The notes under the pieces were generated by a model that saw only the letters and a list, made by a program, of their open reading frames with translations, did not search any database and was not told the DNA's origin. 64,000 nt of DNA from Massariosphaeria phaeospora. Its lineage: Eukaryota; Ascomycota; Dothideomycetes; Pleosporales. Location: the NCBI GenBank assembly GCA_011032825.1, contig JAADJZ010000009.1:1426001-1490000 (forward strand). Reading direction: 5' to 3'. Shown here one piece after another: positions 9,827 to 20,976 of this stretch. Each line of letters starts with the position of its first letter. The stretch's first letter is position 1. The translations under genes were made by a program, and so were the position numbers.

Positions 9827-10969
9827 TCACCTCCTCTCCAACCGCCTATCCCAATTCTCATTATACAACCCAAACTCCACCTCTCCCTCCCCCACCCTCA
9901 ACCCCCCAACCCCACATTCCGCCGGCGTCCTCTCCCCCATCCCATGCACTCCCCCCCGCAACCTCTCAAACACCCTCAAAGCATTATTCCTCCCAATTCT
10001 CACCAAATCCCTCGCATTCAGCGTCCGCCCCACATGCTCATCAAACCACACACACCCATTCGGAATACTCTCAAACGGGTAATCGATACTAAACATACAC
10101 GCCTCGACGCCGATTTCCGCCACGGCGCACAGCAGCGCGGGCGTGCTGAAGTGGCCGGACGTGGTGACGAAGACCTGCGTGCCGAAGTAGTCGCGCACGA
10201 GGCGGTCCTTGCGCATGTGCATGTGCGGGAAGCGCGCGCGGTTGAGCTTGTGGTCGATGCGGTACAGGTCGTAGGGGATGTGCTCGCCCATGTGGCCGAT
10301 TACCAGTTTGAGGCTGGGGAAGCGGTCGAGGACGCCGGCGGTGATGATGCCGAGCAGGTGCATGTTGACGCGGTTGGCGTAGCCGAGGGCCGAGAAGGCG
10401 AGGTGCTCGCGGCCTTTCCACATCTTCTCGGTGATCTCGGGCGTTGCGGAGCGCGGGTGGATGTACACTGGTGCGTTCAGTTCCTCGGCGGTTTTCCAGA
10501 ACGTGTCGTAGGACGCGTCGTCGTAGTAGAGCATGGTGTTCCCGTCAGCGCCGGCAGACTGAAAATCGTTGAGGATCACGCCGACGAAGCCTGTGAGGTC
10601 GTTCCAGCAGCGGCGCAGCTCCTGGCTTGCTTGCGATGGGTCGTGCATGCTTACACTTGCCAGGCCGGCAAAGCGTTTGGGGTTCTTCATGACTTCTTCG
10701 CTCAACTTGTCGTTTGCGACTCTTGCCAGCTTCTCTGCTGCTTCCTTGTCTGGCACGCCCTGAGGTCCCGCAGAAACGAGCGACAGCACCATGAAGTCCA
10801 CGCCATTCTCGTCCATCTGCTGCAGGCGTGTGCCATGGACGTCGATGAGGTTTGCGCCTAGGTCGCCTCCAATGACACCTTTTGGCGCGAGCGAGCCTGG
10901 CTCAAATCCTCCCAGAGAACCAGCATCAGGTATGCTCCAGGCCTCTTCCAGTGCAATTTTATTCAGCAT
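9827..10969 (-). CDS. Amidohydrolase-family decarboxylase, 2,3-dihydroxybenzoate decarboxylase-like
   Basis: Single exon on the minus strand, 380 aa, starting MLNKIALEEAW as is usual for fungal members. It belongs to the metal-dependent amidohydrolase-2/ACMSD group, which non-oxidatively decarboxylates aromatic acids such as 2,3-dihydroxybenzoate, gamma-resorcylate or orsellinate. Visible active-site landmarks are Glu8 (ALEEAW, with Ala in place of the His of resorcylate enzymes), His171 (YIHPR), His226 (GHMGE) and Asp296 (SIDYPFE). Family enzymes are about 340 aa; here about 40 extra C-terminal residues (GERTPAECGVGG onward) look like a lineage extension. Cytosolic, with no signal peptide. 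The substrate cannot be fixed from sequence. No transporter or hydroxylase gene is adjacent, so a catabolic cluster is not evident. Confidence 0.88.
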   Translation of the reverse strand: MLNKIALEEAWSIPDAGSLGGFEPGSLAPKGVIGGDLGANLIDVHGTRLQQMDENGVDFMVLSLVSAGPQGVPDKEAAEKLARVANDKLSEEVMKNPKRFAGLASVSMHDPSQASQELRRCWNDLTGFVGVILNDFQSAGADGNTMLYYDDASYDTFWKTAEELNAPVYIHPRSATPEITEKMWKGREHLAFSALGYANRVNMHLLGIITAGVLDRFPSLKLVIGHMGEHIPYDLYRIDHKLNRARFPHMHMRKDRLVRDYFGTQVFVTTSGHFSTPALLCAVAEIGVEACMFSIDYPFESIPNGCVWFDEHVGRTLNARDLVRIGRNNALRVFERLRGGVHGMGERTPAECGVGGLRVGEGEVEFGLYNENWDRRLERR

Positions 10970-11819
10970 TTCGACTGGACGGATTCGTGGGGGTACCCGA
11001 TAGCAATGTAGTTCCTGGAAATTGGGAGGAGCTTAGTATAGTAGGAGCTGAGGATGACCTGATGAAATTATCTAATCGACAAGTCTTTAGAAAGTATCCA
11101 GATTATTCGAACAGCCGGCGAAACAGCTTATCAGTCGAGGAATAGGGGCGGCGTCCAAAGTAATGGGCCATCGACGGGACATCATCAAAACGCCACGGTC
11201 GTTGCGTGGGGAGAACATATGGAGACATCGCTTCCATCGTTCCGAAAATATGGGTTGAGGGGAAGGGGGGGCGCAAAGATGAGAGCGCAATGAGGTGGGG
11301 TGGTGCTCGGCAGATGGAAGGCGGGGAAGACTACTAGACGTTGACTAATCGCATTTAGATTAACACGTGGTAGCCACCACTACCTACAAAGGGTACGTTC
11401 CTGCCCTCTACCAAGGATGCAATACATGGTACATTTGAGCAAGCATTTTTGTTGAAATCATCAAACCTCTATTTCTCAGAATCGGAACCCCGAGTTATCT
11501 CGTGAAGAAGTTAGAATTTGAGACCCGCCTCTAATCTCCCATGTTCGCCGTCAGTGACAGCGAGCACGTTAACGTTCACCTTCCGCTTCTCGATTGAACA
11601 GATCATTAGAAACCGAATTAGAATTGGGTATAACTTTCACTACACGCTCATATCACGCTCAAACGCACAAAACTCCTCGCTGGATACCCATCATCATGGA
11701 TACGTAGGCATGCACCGTTGGCAGTCGGCCGTCGCATTGCATCATCCAATTATCGAAAACCGTAGCTGGCCGAAACCCGACTGTCCAAGGCCTTGAGCAG
11801 GGTATACATATCGCACTGC
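10970..11819. other. Intergenic region
   Basis: This should contain the promoter of the decarboxylase gene and the 3' UTR of the following minus-strand gene. No gene recognised on either strand. Confidence 0.4.
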
Positions 11820-12399
11820 TTAGACATGGTCGTGACCTACACCTACACATTAGCATCCACCACAACGTAGTAGCACAAGCTCCAGGAGCAAACCTACGAC
11901 CAAGCGCCTTCCCACGCTTCCCAATCGCCTTCGCCTGCCCCTGCTTGATCTTAGCAAGCCTCGCCCTACCCCAACGTTAGCCATCTCTCTATCCGAAGGC
12001 TGTTCGTGCCAACGAAGACACAACAACCCCAGGTCGTAGCACTTACTCCTCAGCCGCCTCCCTCTCCAACCTCCTAACCACCTCCCTCGCCTCCCTCACC
12101 GCATTCCGCGCAACCAGCAGCGCGCGATCGGCTTCGCGCTCCGCGGCCTCGGCTTGCAGCAGGCTGGAGCGCGCGTTGGTGATGCTGCTGTCTTCGGCGG
12201 TCGTCTTGTGCAGGATGGAGTGGCGCTTTGCGGGGGCGGGGGCGGTGGTGGTCGTGGTGCTGGTTGTGGAGTGCACGTGCTCGGTGCTGGAGCGGCGGCG
12301 CGAGAAGAGCGAGGTTACGCCGCTGCGGGGCGGAGGGGATGTAGTAGTGGTGTGTTGGGGCGGGGGGGAGGTGGTTTTGGAGGAGCCGAAGAGGGGCAT
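11820..12399 (-). CDS. Small Ser/Thr-rich N-terminus plus coiled-coil protein, 145 aa
   Basis: Three exons on the minus strand: 12047-12399, 11898-11965 and 11820-11836. Donors are GTAAGT and GTAGGT; both acceptors end in TAG. The last exon has only 17 nt and supplies the end GRHDHV. The first third is Ser/Thr/Pro-rich (MPLFGSSKTT..., TTSTTTTTAPAPAKRHS). Residues about 70-140 form a charged helix (AEREADRALLVARNAVREAREVV in part, then ARLAKIKQGQAKAIGKRGKALG), likely a coiled coil. Many ascomycetes have small proteins ending in a similar GKRGxxLGRH tail, but I know no function. The spliced reading frame and the good sites support the model; unspliced, the frame would stop right after the first exon. 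Confidence 0.72.
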
Positions 12400-13205
12400 G
12401 GTTGGGGGTGGGGTGGGAGAAGGGTTAGGACGTTGATGTTAGGGTTAGGATATGATATGAGGTGTTTGTAAGGTAGTAAAATAGAAGGTTGGAGTAAAGA
12501 ATCTACGGACGACGCAAGCTTAGAGTTTATATGATTGCGGTGCTTTGATTAAAGGAAAGCAGGGCAGGATCGATCGCGGACCTCGTATGACGTCAGAGCT
12601 GCCAACGCTTTCACACCGCATGGCGACGAGTGACCTCCCGCGTAGCGCGTAGTGTCTTGGTAACAAATCTCCACGTCTAAATTAGAATCGCGATTTCATT
12701 TGGGAGGTTTTGATATCGTGAATGCTCACTTGGAGATAATTGTGGGTACCTTGGACCCTGCATTAAGGCAGACTTGAAGAACTCGAGCCTTGACACAAAT
12801 AACTTCAACTGCGATGCGCCGTGCCGACCAGACTGTGAAAAAGGACGGTGAACAAGGACTGTGACCAGCCCCCAAAATCCGACTTCCCAAATTCCGGTCA
12901 TGATGCGATGCAGCAATGGCTCGCGCGACGTGATCGACACCGGGTTCCTTCCAAGGATTCCACTCCGACCATGCCCAATGCATCCTTTGAGATCCACCAA
13001 TCGTCGTATTTTTTGTAGGCACACAGGTGTACTGTGTAATAGGTAGATAAACAATACAACAATCTACACACCCATCTGCATGCCCAACATAATCATAAAG
13101 ATCCAAAAGCGCCATCCCATGCAAGCGCTCGCGCGCCATGGTGTAAGTACAAAAGCTCAGAGCGCCTAGCTATGCAAAGCAAACACGCAGCAAACAACCT
13201 CTCGC
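12400..13205. other. Intergenic region
   Basis: Contains the upstream region of the small coiled-coil gene and the 3' region of the transporter gene. Two overlapping minus-strand frames near 12677-13139 are open but have no protein-like pattern and are read as 3' UTR. Confidence 0.4.
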
Positions 13206-14977
13206 TCAGCCGCACTTAGCCTGCGACTCCTTCCCGTTTGTCATCTTCGCCATGGTCTTGAACAGGGAGATGGCCATGACGCCGCAGCCGAAGGCCACCA
13301 CTGCTATAGCGAGATAGGTCTTCGGACCCCGCTTCGTGAGCTTGATGTAGCACAGCGGGGGCAAGATGTAGGCTAGTGCGCAGGCGCTCGTTGCGCCGAA
13401 AAGCTCGAATACGATGCCTATGTCGCAGGTTAGGAGAGAGAGCGACATGGCTGTGACGACTAAGGAGGTGGTGAAGATTATGTGGCGGTTCGGGTGGTAT
13501 GGTTCGTCGGGAAACCAGTAGTTGTTCATGACCTCCCTGCATACGAACGCTTCGAGTGGCAGGGTAGTCAGCATGTTCAGTCCAAAACAAAGCCGGGCTA
13601 TGTTGACCATGATGTTATCGTTGGGGAAGTTGTTCAGCACGTTGCCCATTGTCTTGTCGCCGAAGGTGAGGTATCCGGAAAGTGCCATAACGAGGCAGGC
13701 GACTAGCGATATGCTTGTGCTGAAATGTGTTACGCGCGCGAAGCGGTCGATCGTGGGCTTGCGGAGGGAGCCGTAGATGAGTAGCGAGTTGTGGTGGCAC
13801 ACGAAGGCGAACGATATAACGCCGATCGCTTCGAAGATGCCCGAGTGGATCACAATGGACCCCCGCAGCTGGCCGCGGGACTCAGGTGGGACCCGAAATG
13901 ACTGGGTTATGATGGTGACAATGATTATGATCATGCTGACCAGCGCAAGACCACTGGCTTTCGCGAGCTACAACAAGTTAGCTTTGTTGCTGCACTGGGC
14001 TGTGGAGTTGGTTTGCCTTTGCAATGTCCCGGTACAAGGAAAGTGGATAGGAGACGCCTAATATCAAGACTATTATGATGGCTTTTCGATTCGTGAGTAG
14101 CCATAGGAAGTGCATGTGGGCTAGCGAAGGAAACAAGGCATCGAGAACTCGCGGGATTGTATCGCCGACGATTATACAGAAAGCTACCATGCCGCCGAAC
14201 GCGCTGTGTCGAGTCAGCCTCTTCATTCACGCCATGCCTTGGGTGCACGTACAATAGCCATTGCGCCAGCGATATAGCTACCAGCCCGGATCTCCCAAAG
14301 CAATGCTCTACCGTCGCCTGGAACGAGTTGGCGCCGCTCAGCTTTGAGTTTATGACAATGAGTCGGATTGTCCAGTCCACGGTTACGGTCAGGCCGATGA
14401 GGAGCACGGTACCGGTAATGAGGCCAGCATTCCGGAAAGCATATGGCTGTCCGATGATTCCTGCGCCTATTATGCTGTTCGCCATGTTCATGAACGCACT
14501 GCGCATACTGCTCCTTGGCCGCGCGCTTTCCAGGTGCTCCTCGGGGTCAAATGCCTCTGCGACCGTCACACTCGGCGCCTCGATGCCCGTGAGCAGCGGC
14601 AACCGCTGAACATGTTCTCTACCTTCCTCAGTTATCGGCGAGTCCATGTAGTCCTCCCCTTCGAGTTCTATCCATTCGCCGCCGCCAGACCCGTTCATGC
14701 TCCGCCGCACCGGGGGGTTCTCGTCGAAGCGCACGCGGTTCGGTGTCCTGGGCGCGCCATCGGGCCGCGCCTGCGCCAGAGACGAGTGGCGCTTCGGGTG
14801 GTAGCCATTGGGGTATCGGCCTGCTGGTGCTGGGGAGGCTGACGAGCGCGGCGAGTGGGACGGGGACGGGGAAGGATGTCGCAGGAGTTGCGACTTGGGC
14901 TCGCGCTCGGCTTCGTGCTCGGCTTCGGAATCGGAGTCGGAGGGGTGCTCGTGCAGGAGCTTCTGGGACTCGCTCAT
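13206..14977 (-). CDS. Vacuolar amino-acid transporter (AVT/SLC38-like, amino acid/auxin permease family)
   Basis: Minus strand, exons 14253-14977, 14017-14203 and 13206-13967 (557 aa). The start at 14977 (MSESQKLLHEH) is preferred over an upstream in-frame ATG because it opens the usual acidic cytosolic tail of AVT proteins. About 170 hydrophilic residues precede the permease core, which starts SSMRSAFMNMANSIIGAGI, the family's diagnostic first helix. Later segments include WTIRLIVINSK, GGMVAFCIIVGD, ISYPLSLYRDI-type YPLSLYRDIAK, SFAFVCHHNSLLIY and FGATSACALAYILPPLCY. About ten to eleven membrane helices are visible. Such proteins move neutral amino acids across the vacuolar membrane by proton coupling. 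Intron 1 is GTACGT...CACAG. Intron 2 uses a GC donor (AAG|GCAAAC...GTAG), which is needed to get DIAK-LAKASG. Confidence 0.88.
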
Positions 14978-15610
14978 CGTGGCATTGTCGGCGAGTTGCG
15001 CGGTGGAGAGAACAACGGAGCAGCAGCTGTGTGTCAGCGCCGTCGGGAATGTCGGACCTGGTTCGACGCTAGTGCTGCTTGCGGTAAGGTGTGCCAAGCA
15101 TCCTCGCTAGAAACACGACTTTCCGGCCGGGTTGTTTTCGTTCTTCAACAACCTCCTCGCAATCGAATGCCGCCTCGCTTTACCAAGCTATACACAATCA
15201 CCGCGAGTGCACATCACCCGTGCCCCACGATTCTTACGATTAGGACCCGTGTCCAGGACGCCCATAATAACAACTAAATCTACCACAATTGTCATTTCAG
15301 CAAACTCTTCACCCTCCACCTCACGCTCAAAGCAATTGACGCTCGACGCAATGATATCGCGAAAACCCATTGTATCTTTCATCCTCCTCCTTCATCGTCA
15401 ATACTTCTTAAGGGGGTGTCATGCAGCAGTATGTATCTCCTGTTCCAACCGGGCAGGAAATGCAGCGACCAATCTGTATTGATTTCTTACTGCTCAATCA
15501 ATTGTCTTGGTAATCTTATGCACGCTCCCTACGAAGTGTAGTGGAAATCGCTGAGGTACCCTACGATCATGCTTGCTTGACCCAGCTAAGCATCAAACTT
15601 CCGTGGCGAG
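14978..15610. other. Divergent intergenic region
   Basis: Lies between the transporter start (minus) and the next plus-strand gene and should hold both promoters. No gene seen; the upstream part of the transporter's frame (14978-15097) is open but probably 5' UTR. Confidence 0.45.
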
Positions 15611-15620
15611 ATATATAAAT
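15611..15620 (+). promoter_or_regulatory. TATA box of the large unknown gene
   Basis: ATATATAAAT sits 64-73 bp upstream of the ATG at 15684, a good core-promoter distance. Confidence 0.55.
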
Positions 15621-15683
15621 GCTAGCTCCACCCACGTCTACCTCACCATTCGATTCTGTGTTCTGGTAGTCTTCACTCAAACA

Positions 15684-18080
15684 ATGGCGCTTACTTTCAA
15701 TGTCAATGCCGGACCACTAAGCCAGGTTGGGATTGAAATTTTGGACCTCAAGAGTGCTTATCAGCTGCCATCCGGTGCCTGGGGCTGGTGGAAGAGCAGA
15801 GAGCGGACTGAATCACTCACTAGTATCTTAGCCATAAATGGTGCAGCGCTTGCCCAGACAAGCTCATTCAACCTGGACAACTACAAGCGCGTCCGACACG
15901 ATTACGGAAATATCCGCGGGATTGTTGTGCAGAGTGAACTCGCTCAGACTGTCACACTGCCAAAGGCGTCAACAGCCGTACCAGAAGATCCTGGGCAGGC
16001 GTGCCTGAGGGCGCTTGCTGCTGCTATTCTATGCTTATACGGCACCGAGACTACCACCGACCTGCTTCGAGATCTGATCCCATCTTATCTCTTACAAAGA
16101 GATCTGGACGATGCCACAATTTCGTTTGATGGTCCCTTACTTGCTAGTCTGCGAGACTGGGTGACATCGATAGCTATCGAGGAGGACAGTGATAGTACCC
16201 GGGACTTTTTGTTACGCGAACTCACGACCAAAGAATCCAATTTGACCGGGATACCTATGCAGGAATTAATGAATGCGGACCTCGGCCAGCCAAGCGAGAT
16301 ACCGTTTGTTCTGGGTGTTCTGCGATGGACATTAACACCACAATCCCAACGAAAGATTCAGAAATATCCGACACGTAGCCTGCGAGCGTGGTCCATGGCG
16401 TCATGTCTTTCTAGCCTCGGCTTCGGTGTATTTCCAGCCTCGTACATAGCTCACGATGCCGCCGACTACGACGCCAATGTATAAACGCTTGGGTACTCCA
16501 ACCCAGATCCTTCAGAAGTGTTTCTTGTTACGAGTCAGGCAGTTGAGGCCGATGAATATGCAGGAAATCGCAACAGGCCTTCAAAACCCCCTCAGTTTCG
16601 CCCACGCATAACTCATATGGGAGGTATCCCTCGGCTTGCATTCCGACATGTTTCTCAAGCTGCAGAATTAGAGCATATCTGGAACACCGCATTCTGGCAA
16701 GCGCGTACACAGTATCCTACTCTGGCGAACGCAAAATCTACCATAGCGGATCCCAAATTGTTTACAAGTCCCTCTACATACCTTAAGATCCCTCTCGCAC
16801 GCTCTAGTGTTGAGACCGTACCAGATGTTCATTGGAACCTTTGTGCTTTGTTGAACAGTAACATTCGGGAGAACAACATTGCTCCTCTCTGTTCCTTTCT
16901 AATGACCACATTCGCTCCAGGCACGGAAACAGATGTTGATTGGGATCTTGGCGGCATAGCGTCTGCCTTGGAAGTTGACTATCGACATGATCAACCCAAT
17001 GAGAAGGATCACTTGCCACTGATGAGGAACAGTTACATTCTCAAGGCAATCGTTCTCGGGACAATTTATGGCATATGCAGTAATGCTATCGTTTCACCCG
17101 GTATCAAACCGGGCGATGACAGTGCTGCTATTCTCGATATCGATGTTGCCGTGCCAGAAGACATTGCGCGTCACTCTTGTACTGACCTAATGTGCACTTG
17201 GGCCTCTGAATTAGGATCCGCCTGCTTTCTGGACCAGCCTAAGTCTCTTACATCCAGCTTCTCTCATAATAAGTGGTATAATCTAATATTTCAAGTTCTC
17301 ATCGGCTGGGAAGCCATTCCCCCGGTGAAAGTAGATCATTTCCGCACCCCTTACGGTGTACAAGCGAACGGACTCGCGCTCTTATCCGATTTCGCTGTTC
17401 GACCAAATATCGCCGCGAAAACCTTTACGCTGTTCCATCTATTCCGTGGCGGCTTCATCAATTTCCCTGTGGATGAGCATGGCACGGTACGCTGTTCGGA
17501 CGCCCGTGATCACATGAAGCCGTTTTCTCGCAACATCGATGCAAGCGATACGAAAGATATATCTTTTGCAAAACAGGGTATACTATCATCTAGCCACGAC
17601 AAGCTACGGGCTGATATTGAACCCTATTGGGAATCGGATCCGCGTTCGATAATACTTCGGGTACGTAATAAAGGTATACCATGTGCTTCTATCAACCTCA
17701 GCTACTTCTGTGGCGATCAAGCCTCCATTTTTGTTCATTGTGTATGCGGAAAACACGTGTCCAGCTTTGATCCGAAGCTTCGCAATTGGCGTCAAATAGA
17801 TATGAGGCAGCTAATACGAACGGCGCCAGATAGACTCTCCGTCAACACAGGGCGAGTGAACCTTAAGCTGAACTACTTGATCGATGCCAGAGACAGCGAG
17901 ATAACAACTATACTGGCCACCAGCTTGATAAGCGCGAACTGTAAGCGCGTAGCCTGGGACTGTTTTGATTGCGCTATGGAAAATATGCAGCAATGGTCCG
18001 ACCAAGAAGGCCATGTAATAATTGTGCCATGGGGCTTCGACGATAGGGTGAAGTGGCAACAGATAGAGGAGAGCACCTAG
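15684..18080 (+). CDS. Large unknown protein; frame interrupted by an in-frame TAA at 16482
   Basis: Frame 15684-16484 (266 codons) ends in TAA, and the same frame continues open from 16485 to a TAG at 18078-18080. The two parts read as one protein of about 800 residues. Two explanations fit. (1) A nonsense change: the sequence right after the stop is protein-like (TLGYSNPDPSEVFLVTS). (2) A 60-bp intron 16479-16538 (GTATAA...GTCAG), which keeps frame and would give 778 aa. The visible pattern is a soluble protein of mixed helix and strand with W-rich motifs (GAWGWWKSRE, DVHWNLCALL, DVDWDLGG) and a C-terminal CVCGKHVSSFDP segment. No signal peptide or membrane segment. I do not recognise the family and assign no function. 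Confidence 0.65.
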
Positions 18081-19253
18081 TCTCTCCGAATACTGGACCG
18101 GGCTTCAGATGATCTCAAGCCTGCTACTCTACACCGCAAGATCAACTGCATAACGTTGTCTATCTTCGGTTTCCGACAATATGCTACGATCGATCTCTAC
18201 AATTTGTCGCGTCCTCGTTGTACGGACTCCGATACATCTAAGATCTCAGCATCACATAAAAGGGTCCTAAGTCCTGTACCTACTTTCTTTCATATTTTCT
18301 TTCTTCGTTTTGCTTTTGCTTTCAGTTTCCTCATCGACCTATGTTATGTGCGTTCAAGATTTCCTTTGTTTCATAAGTTATGTATGTAGTATTTTATGTT
18401 TTTTCATAGTTAATAGTATGCTTATTTGAAAAAGTGTCTCTTCTTTACTGCTGAAATTGTCTACTGTTGCCCTACATTAAAGTTACCGCAATTTTCAGCT
18501 TGGATTATACCTAAGACTAGCCCTGTTGACGTGCTCAGATTGTGATCACTCGTATAGAGCACTTGGGGTATGTGACGAGAAACGCAAGGACGCTACACTA
18601 TCTATCGATGGTTGAGAGAGCGTTGCTGTTATTCTACGTTTTTATTTTCGTCCCTACCCGTAAGCTATTTGCGACTAACTCTAGTTTAATAAGATTTACT
18701 TTCATTGAGTCAAGGCTTCAGAGGTCAGATTACTCCTACAAACCACGGTTGAGGTCGCCGCAAACTTTTCGCCACTGGAGCGGAACCTGCGAACCGTGGT
18801 TGCGGAGCGTCTGCTGCAAAAAAAATTCATTGTTGCGAATCATATCTGTTGCGTTTGATATCAGTGGGTAGCCAGCATAGTCAGCAATGACTGCACGACT
18901 CTGATTGATCAATTGAATTATTCGAGCGGAACCAGAACTTAGTAAGTCTAGTGTCAAGCTGCCACGAGAATGTCTCATCACAACTGTAACGCTGTACAAT
19001 GTAACGACGACGTAATTTCACTAACGCTTTCCCACATGTACCTTGAACGGGGCATAGTGAATACTACCAACACTCCCTGTCGCTATAGTAACAAACGAAC
19101 TAGGTGCTTACTGCTGTATCTAGCGAAGCTGTCAGAGCACCTACATAGATCTCCTGTGTCCGACCGAGAGTAACACACCAACAATTTCGGAAAGTCCAAT
19201 TAGAAACACTCAATATACGATCAACGTTCTACCACGTAGTCAAGAGGGAAAAC
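18081..19253. other. Intergenic region
   Basis: AT-rich with T-runs around 18280-18420, consistent with a 3' UTR and terminator region after the stop at 18080. No gene recognised. Confidence 0.45.
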
Positions 19254-19931
19254 ATGGAGACACACGCAACTTCCGATCGCTCGACTGCAACAAACACCAC
19301 TGCATCGCGTTCTCCACCCCCGATGCATACACAAACGGCCTCGCCCAACCCACCTCCCTTACACAATACAACCACCACATTCACCGCCTACGCGCAATCA
19401 ACATCTCCCCCGAAGCGCCGCCCCAAGCGCCAGCCAACACAACCATTCAACCCGCAAGTCACACCATCGCGCTCAAAACTCCAGACATCGCGTGCGAATG
19501 TCGCGTCGCCCCCAGTCCAGGACCCCAACATCCTCGACATGCTATCCTCCAGCATCCAGGGCTCTTCTTCCACGGCACTCACACCCGCATCCGACGAAGC
19601 CCGCACAGCCATAGCCCGCATGCTCGCCCGCGACCTCGCGCACGACCGCCACACGCAAATCTCCTACTATGCGCTGCCATCGCCCTCACCGCGGTCCGAC
19701 ACTATTCCGCTTTCTCGGCGCGACGACAGCATCTACGACTCGGACCCGCGATACGGCTCGCGCAACGATACCACGCCACGACGCTCGCATCGGGTGATTC
19801 TTCGCCACGTTCCTCCGCCGCCGGATTCAGAGCTTGGGCTTGAGAGTAGTGGGGAGACGGTTCGGATGGAGCAGTGGGAGCGCAATGGGGGCAGGTGGTG
19901 TCAGGTGGATTTCGATGCGTGGAAGTGGTGA
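19254..19931 (+). CDS. Disordered Ser/Thr/Pro-rich protein, 225 aa
   Basis: Single exon from ATG at 19254 to TGA at 19929-19931. The N-terminal half is low-complexity (SPPPMHTQTASPNPPP, TSPPKRRPKRQPTQPFN). A short predicted helix follows (DEARTAIARMLARDLAHDRH), and the protein ends with a Trp-rich tail (MEQWERNGGRWCQVDFDAWKW). Codon use in the middle and end is GC3-rich like neighbouring genes, which supports coding. No domain recognised; the basic KRRPKRQ patch could be a nuclear signal. Function unknown. Confidence 0.6.
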   Translation: METHATSDRSTATNTTASRSPPPMHTQTASPNPPPLHNTTTTFTAYAQSTSPPKRRPKRQPTQPFNPQVTPSRSKLQTSRANVASPPVQDPNILDMLSSSIQGSSSTALTPASDEARTAIARMLARDLAHDRHTQISYYALPSPSPRSDTIPLSRRDDSIYDSDPRYGSRNDTTPRRSHRVILRHVPPPPDSELGLESSGETVRMEQWERNGGRWCQVDFDAWKW

Positions 19932-20976
19932 ATTGGGGTGTGGTTGCTGGTTATGATGGGGTGTGTTGTGGGGGCGGGGGTTGCGGTGGGGGTGTGGGTT
20001 GTGTGGTGGAGGCCGGGGGAGGGGTAGTTGGCGGGTATGATTTGCCTGCCACGAAGGGGTGGTCGTCTCGTGGTATCTTGAGCTGAGCATTGGTGAGGTA
20101 AGTGTTTGATTCAGATATCGCTGTTTTGGAGCGCGATGGATATGCGCATGGGCAAGCGCGGAGGCAAGAAAGGCAATAAACTAAGACAGACATCCCGCCC
20201 CTCGATCCCAGTCCTCCGCTCGCATCATTCATACACCACACCCACGGAACACCTTGATTCAGTCCCAGCCTCCAACATATCCCCCTCCAAGGCAAACACT
20301 CGCATCATCCCACCCGAACACCATCAGTACATCACGATGCACATAGCAGGGTATTCTTTTCGTATCTGCAATATGCTACCAAGATACGCTATCTGCATAC
20401 GTCAGTCGCAGCTGAATCTATATTGTCGTGCATATACGAGCCGTTGAGATTGGCGGATAAACTCAAAATCGGGGCGCGGCTGGAAGTGCGGTTGCCGGGG
20501 TGTTTTGGCCGGGGGGATCTTATCTTGATGGAATGATTCGAGATAATGAGTGGAGATATCTATGAAGATTTTTTGGCGTGATCCGTGGGCGACCGTAAGC
20601 AAAACTCACACTGTGGTAATTCTTTGTCTAGAAATTGATTTCTTTCACCGTTGTAGTCTTGGTACACATGTCGGTGCTGAGAACTCACGGAAAAGTCGTA
20701 GATCCGAGCTTACTGTGAGCCACTGAGAGGGGCTTCTGAAGAGTAAACCTGGTGTCTGCGTAACACTCCAACTCTTCTCAGCCTGCAGATCTGCCTGGAC
20801 TCCGCATGCGTCCATGTGAGTCTCCGGTCTTCATCGCCTGAAAGTCTTCTTGTGTACTACCCGAGCGAAAGTGTTTCCGCCCCCGCAGAGGTAAGCCCTT
20901 AAAACACTTGTCAAGCCCGCCTCAAATATCGCATAACTTCAAGTTCTTCGCTGTCTCATCGACCAAGATTTCCAAG
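19932..20976. other. Intergenic region
   Basis: A G/T-rich stretch follows the previous stop (19940-20040), then ordinary sequence. No gene recognised. The last part holds the upstream region of the rhodopsin-domain gene. Confidence 0.4.

Noticed and set aside
12043..12046. Stop directly after the first exon of the coiled-coil gene
   Set aside because: The TAA overlaps a perfect GTAAGT donor, and splicing continues the helix in frame, so I do not treat it as the protein end.
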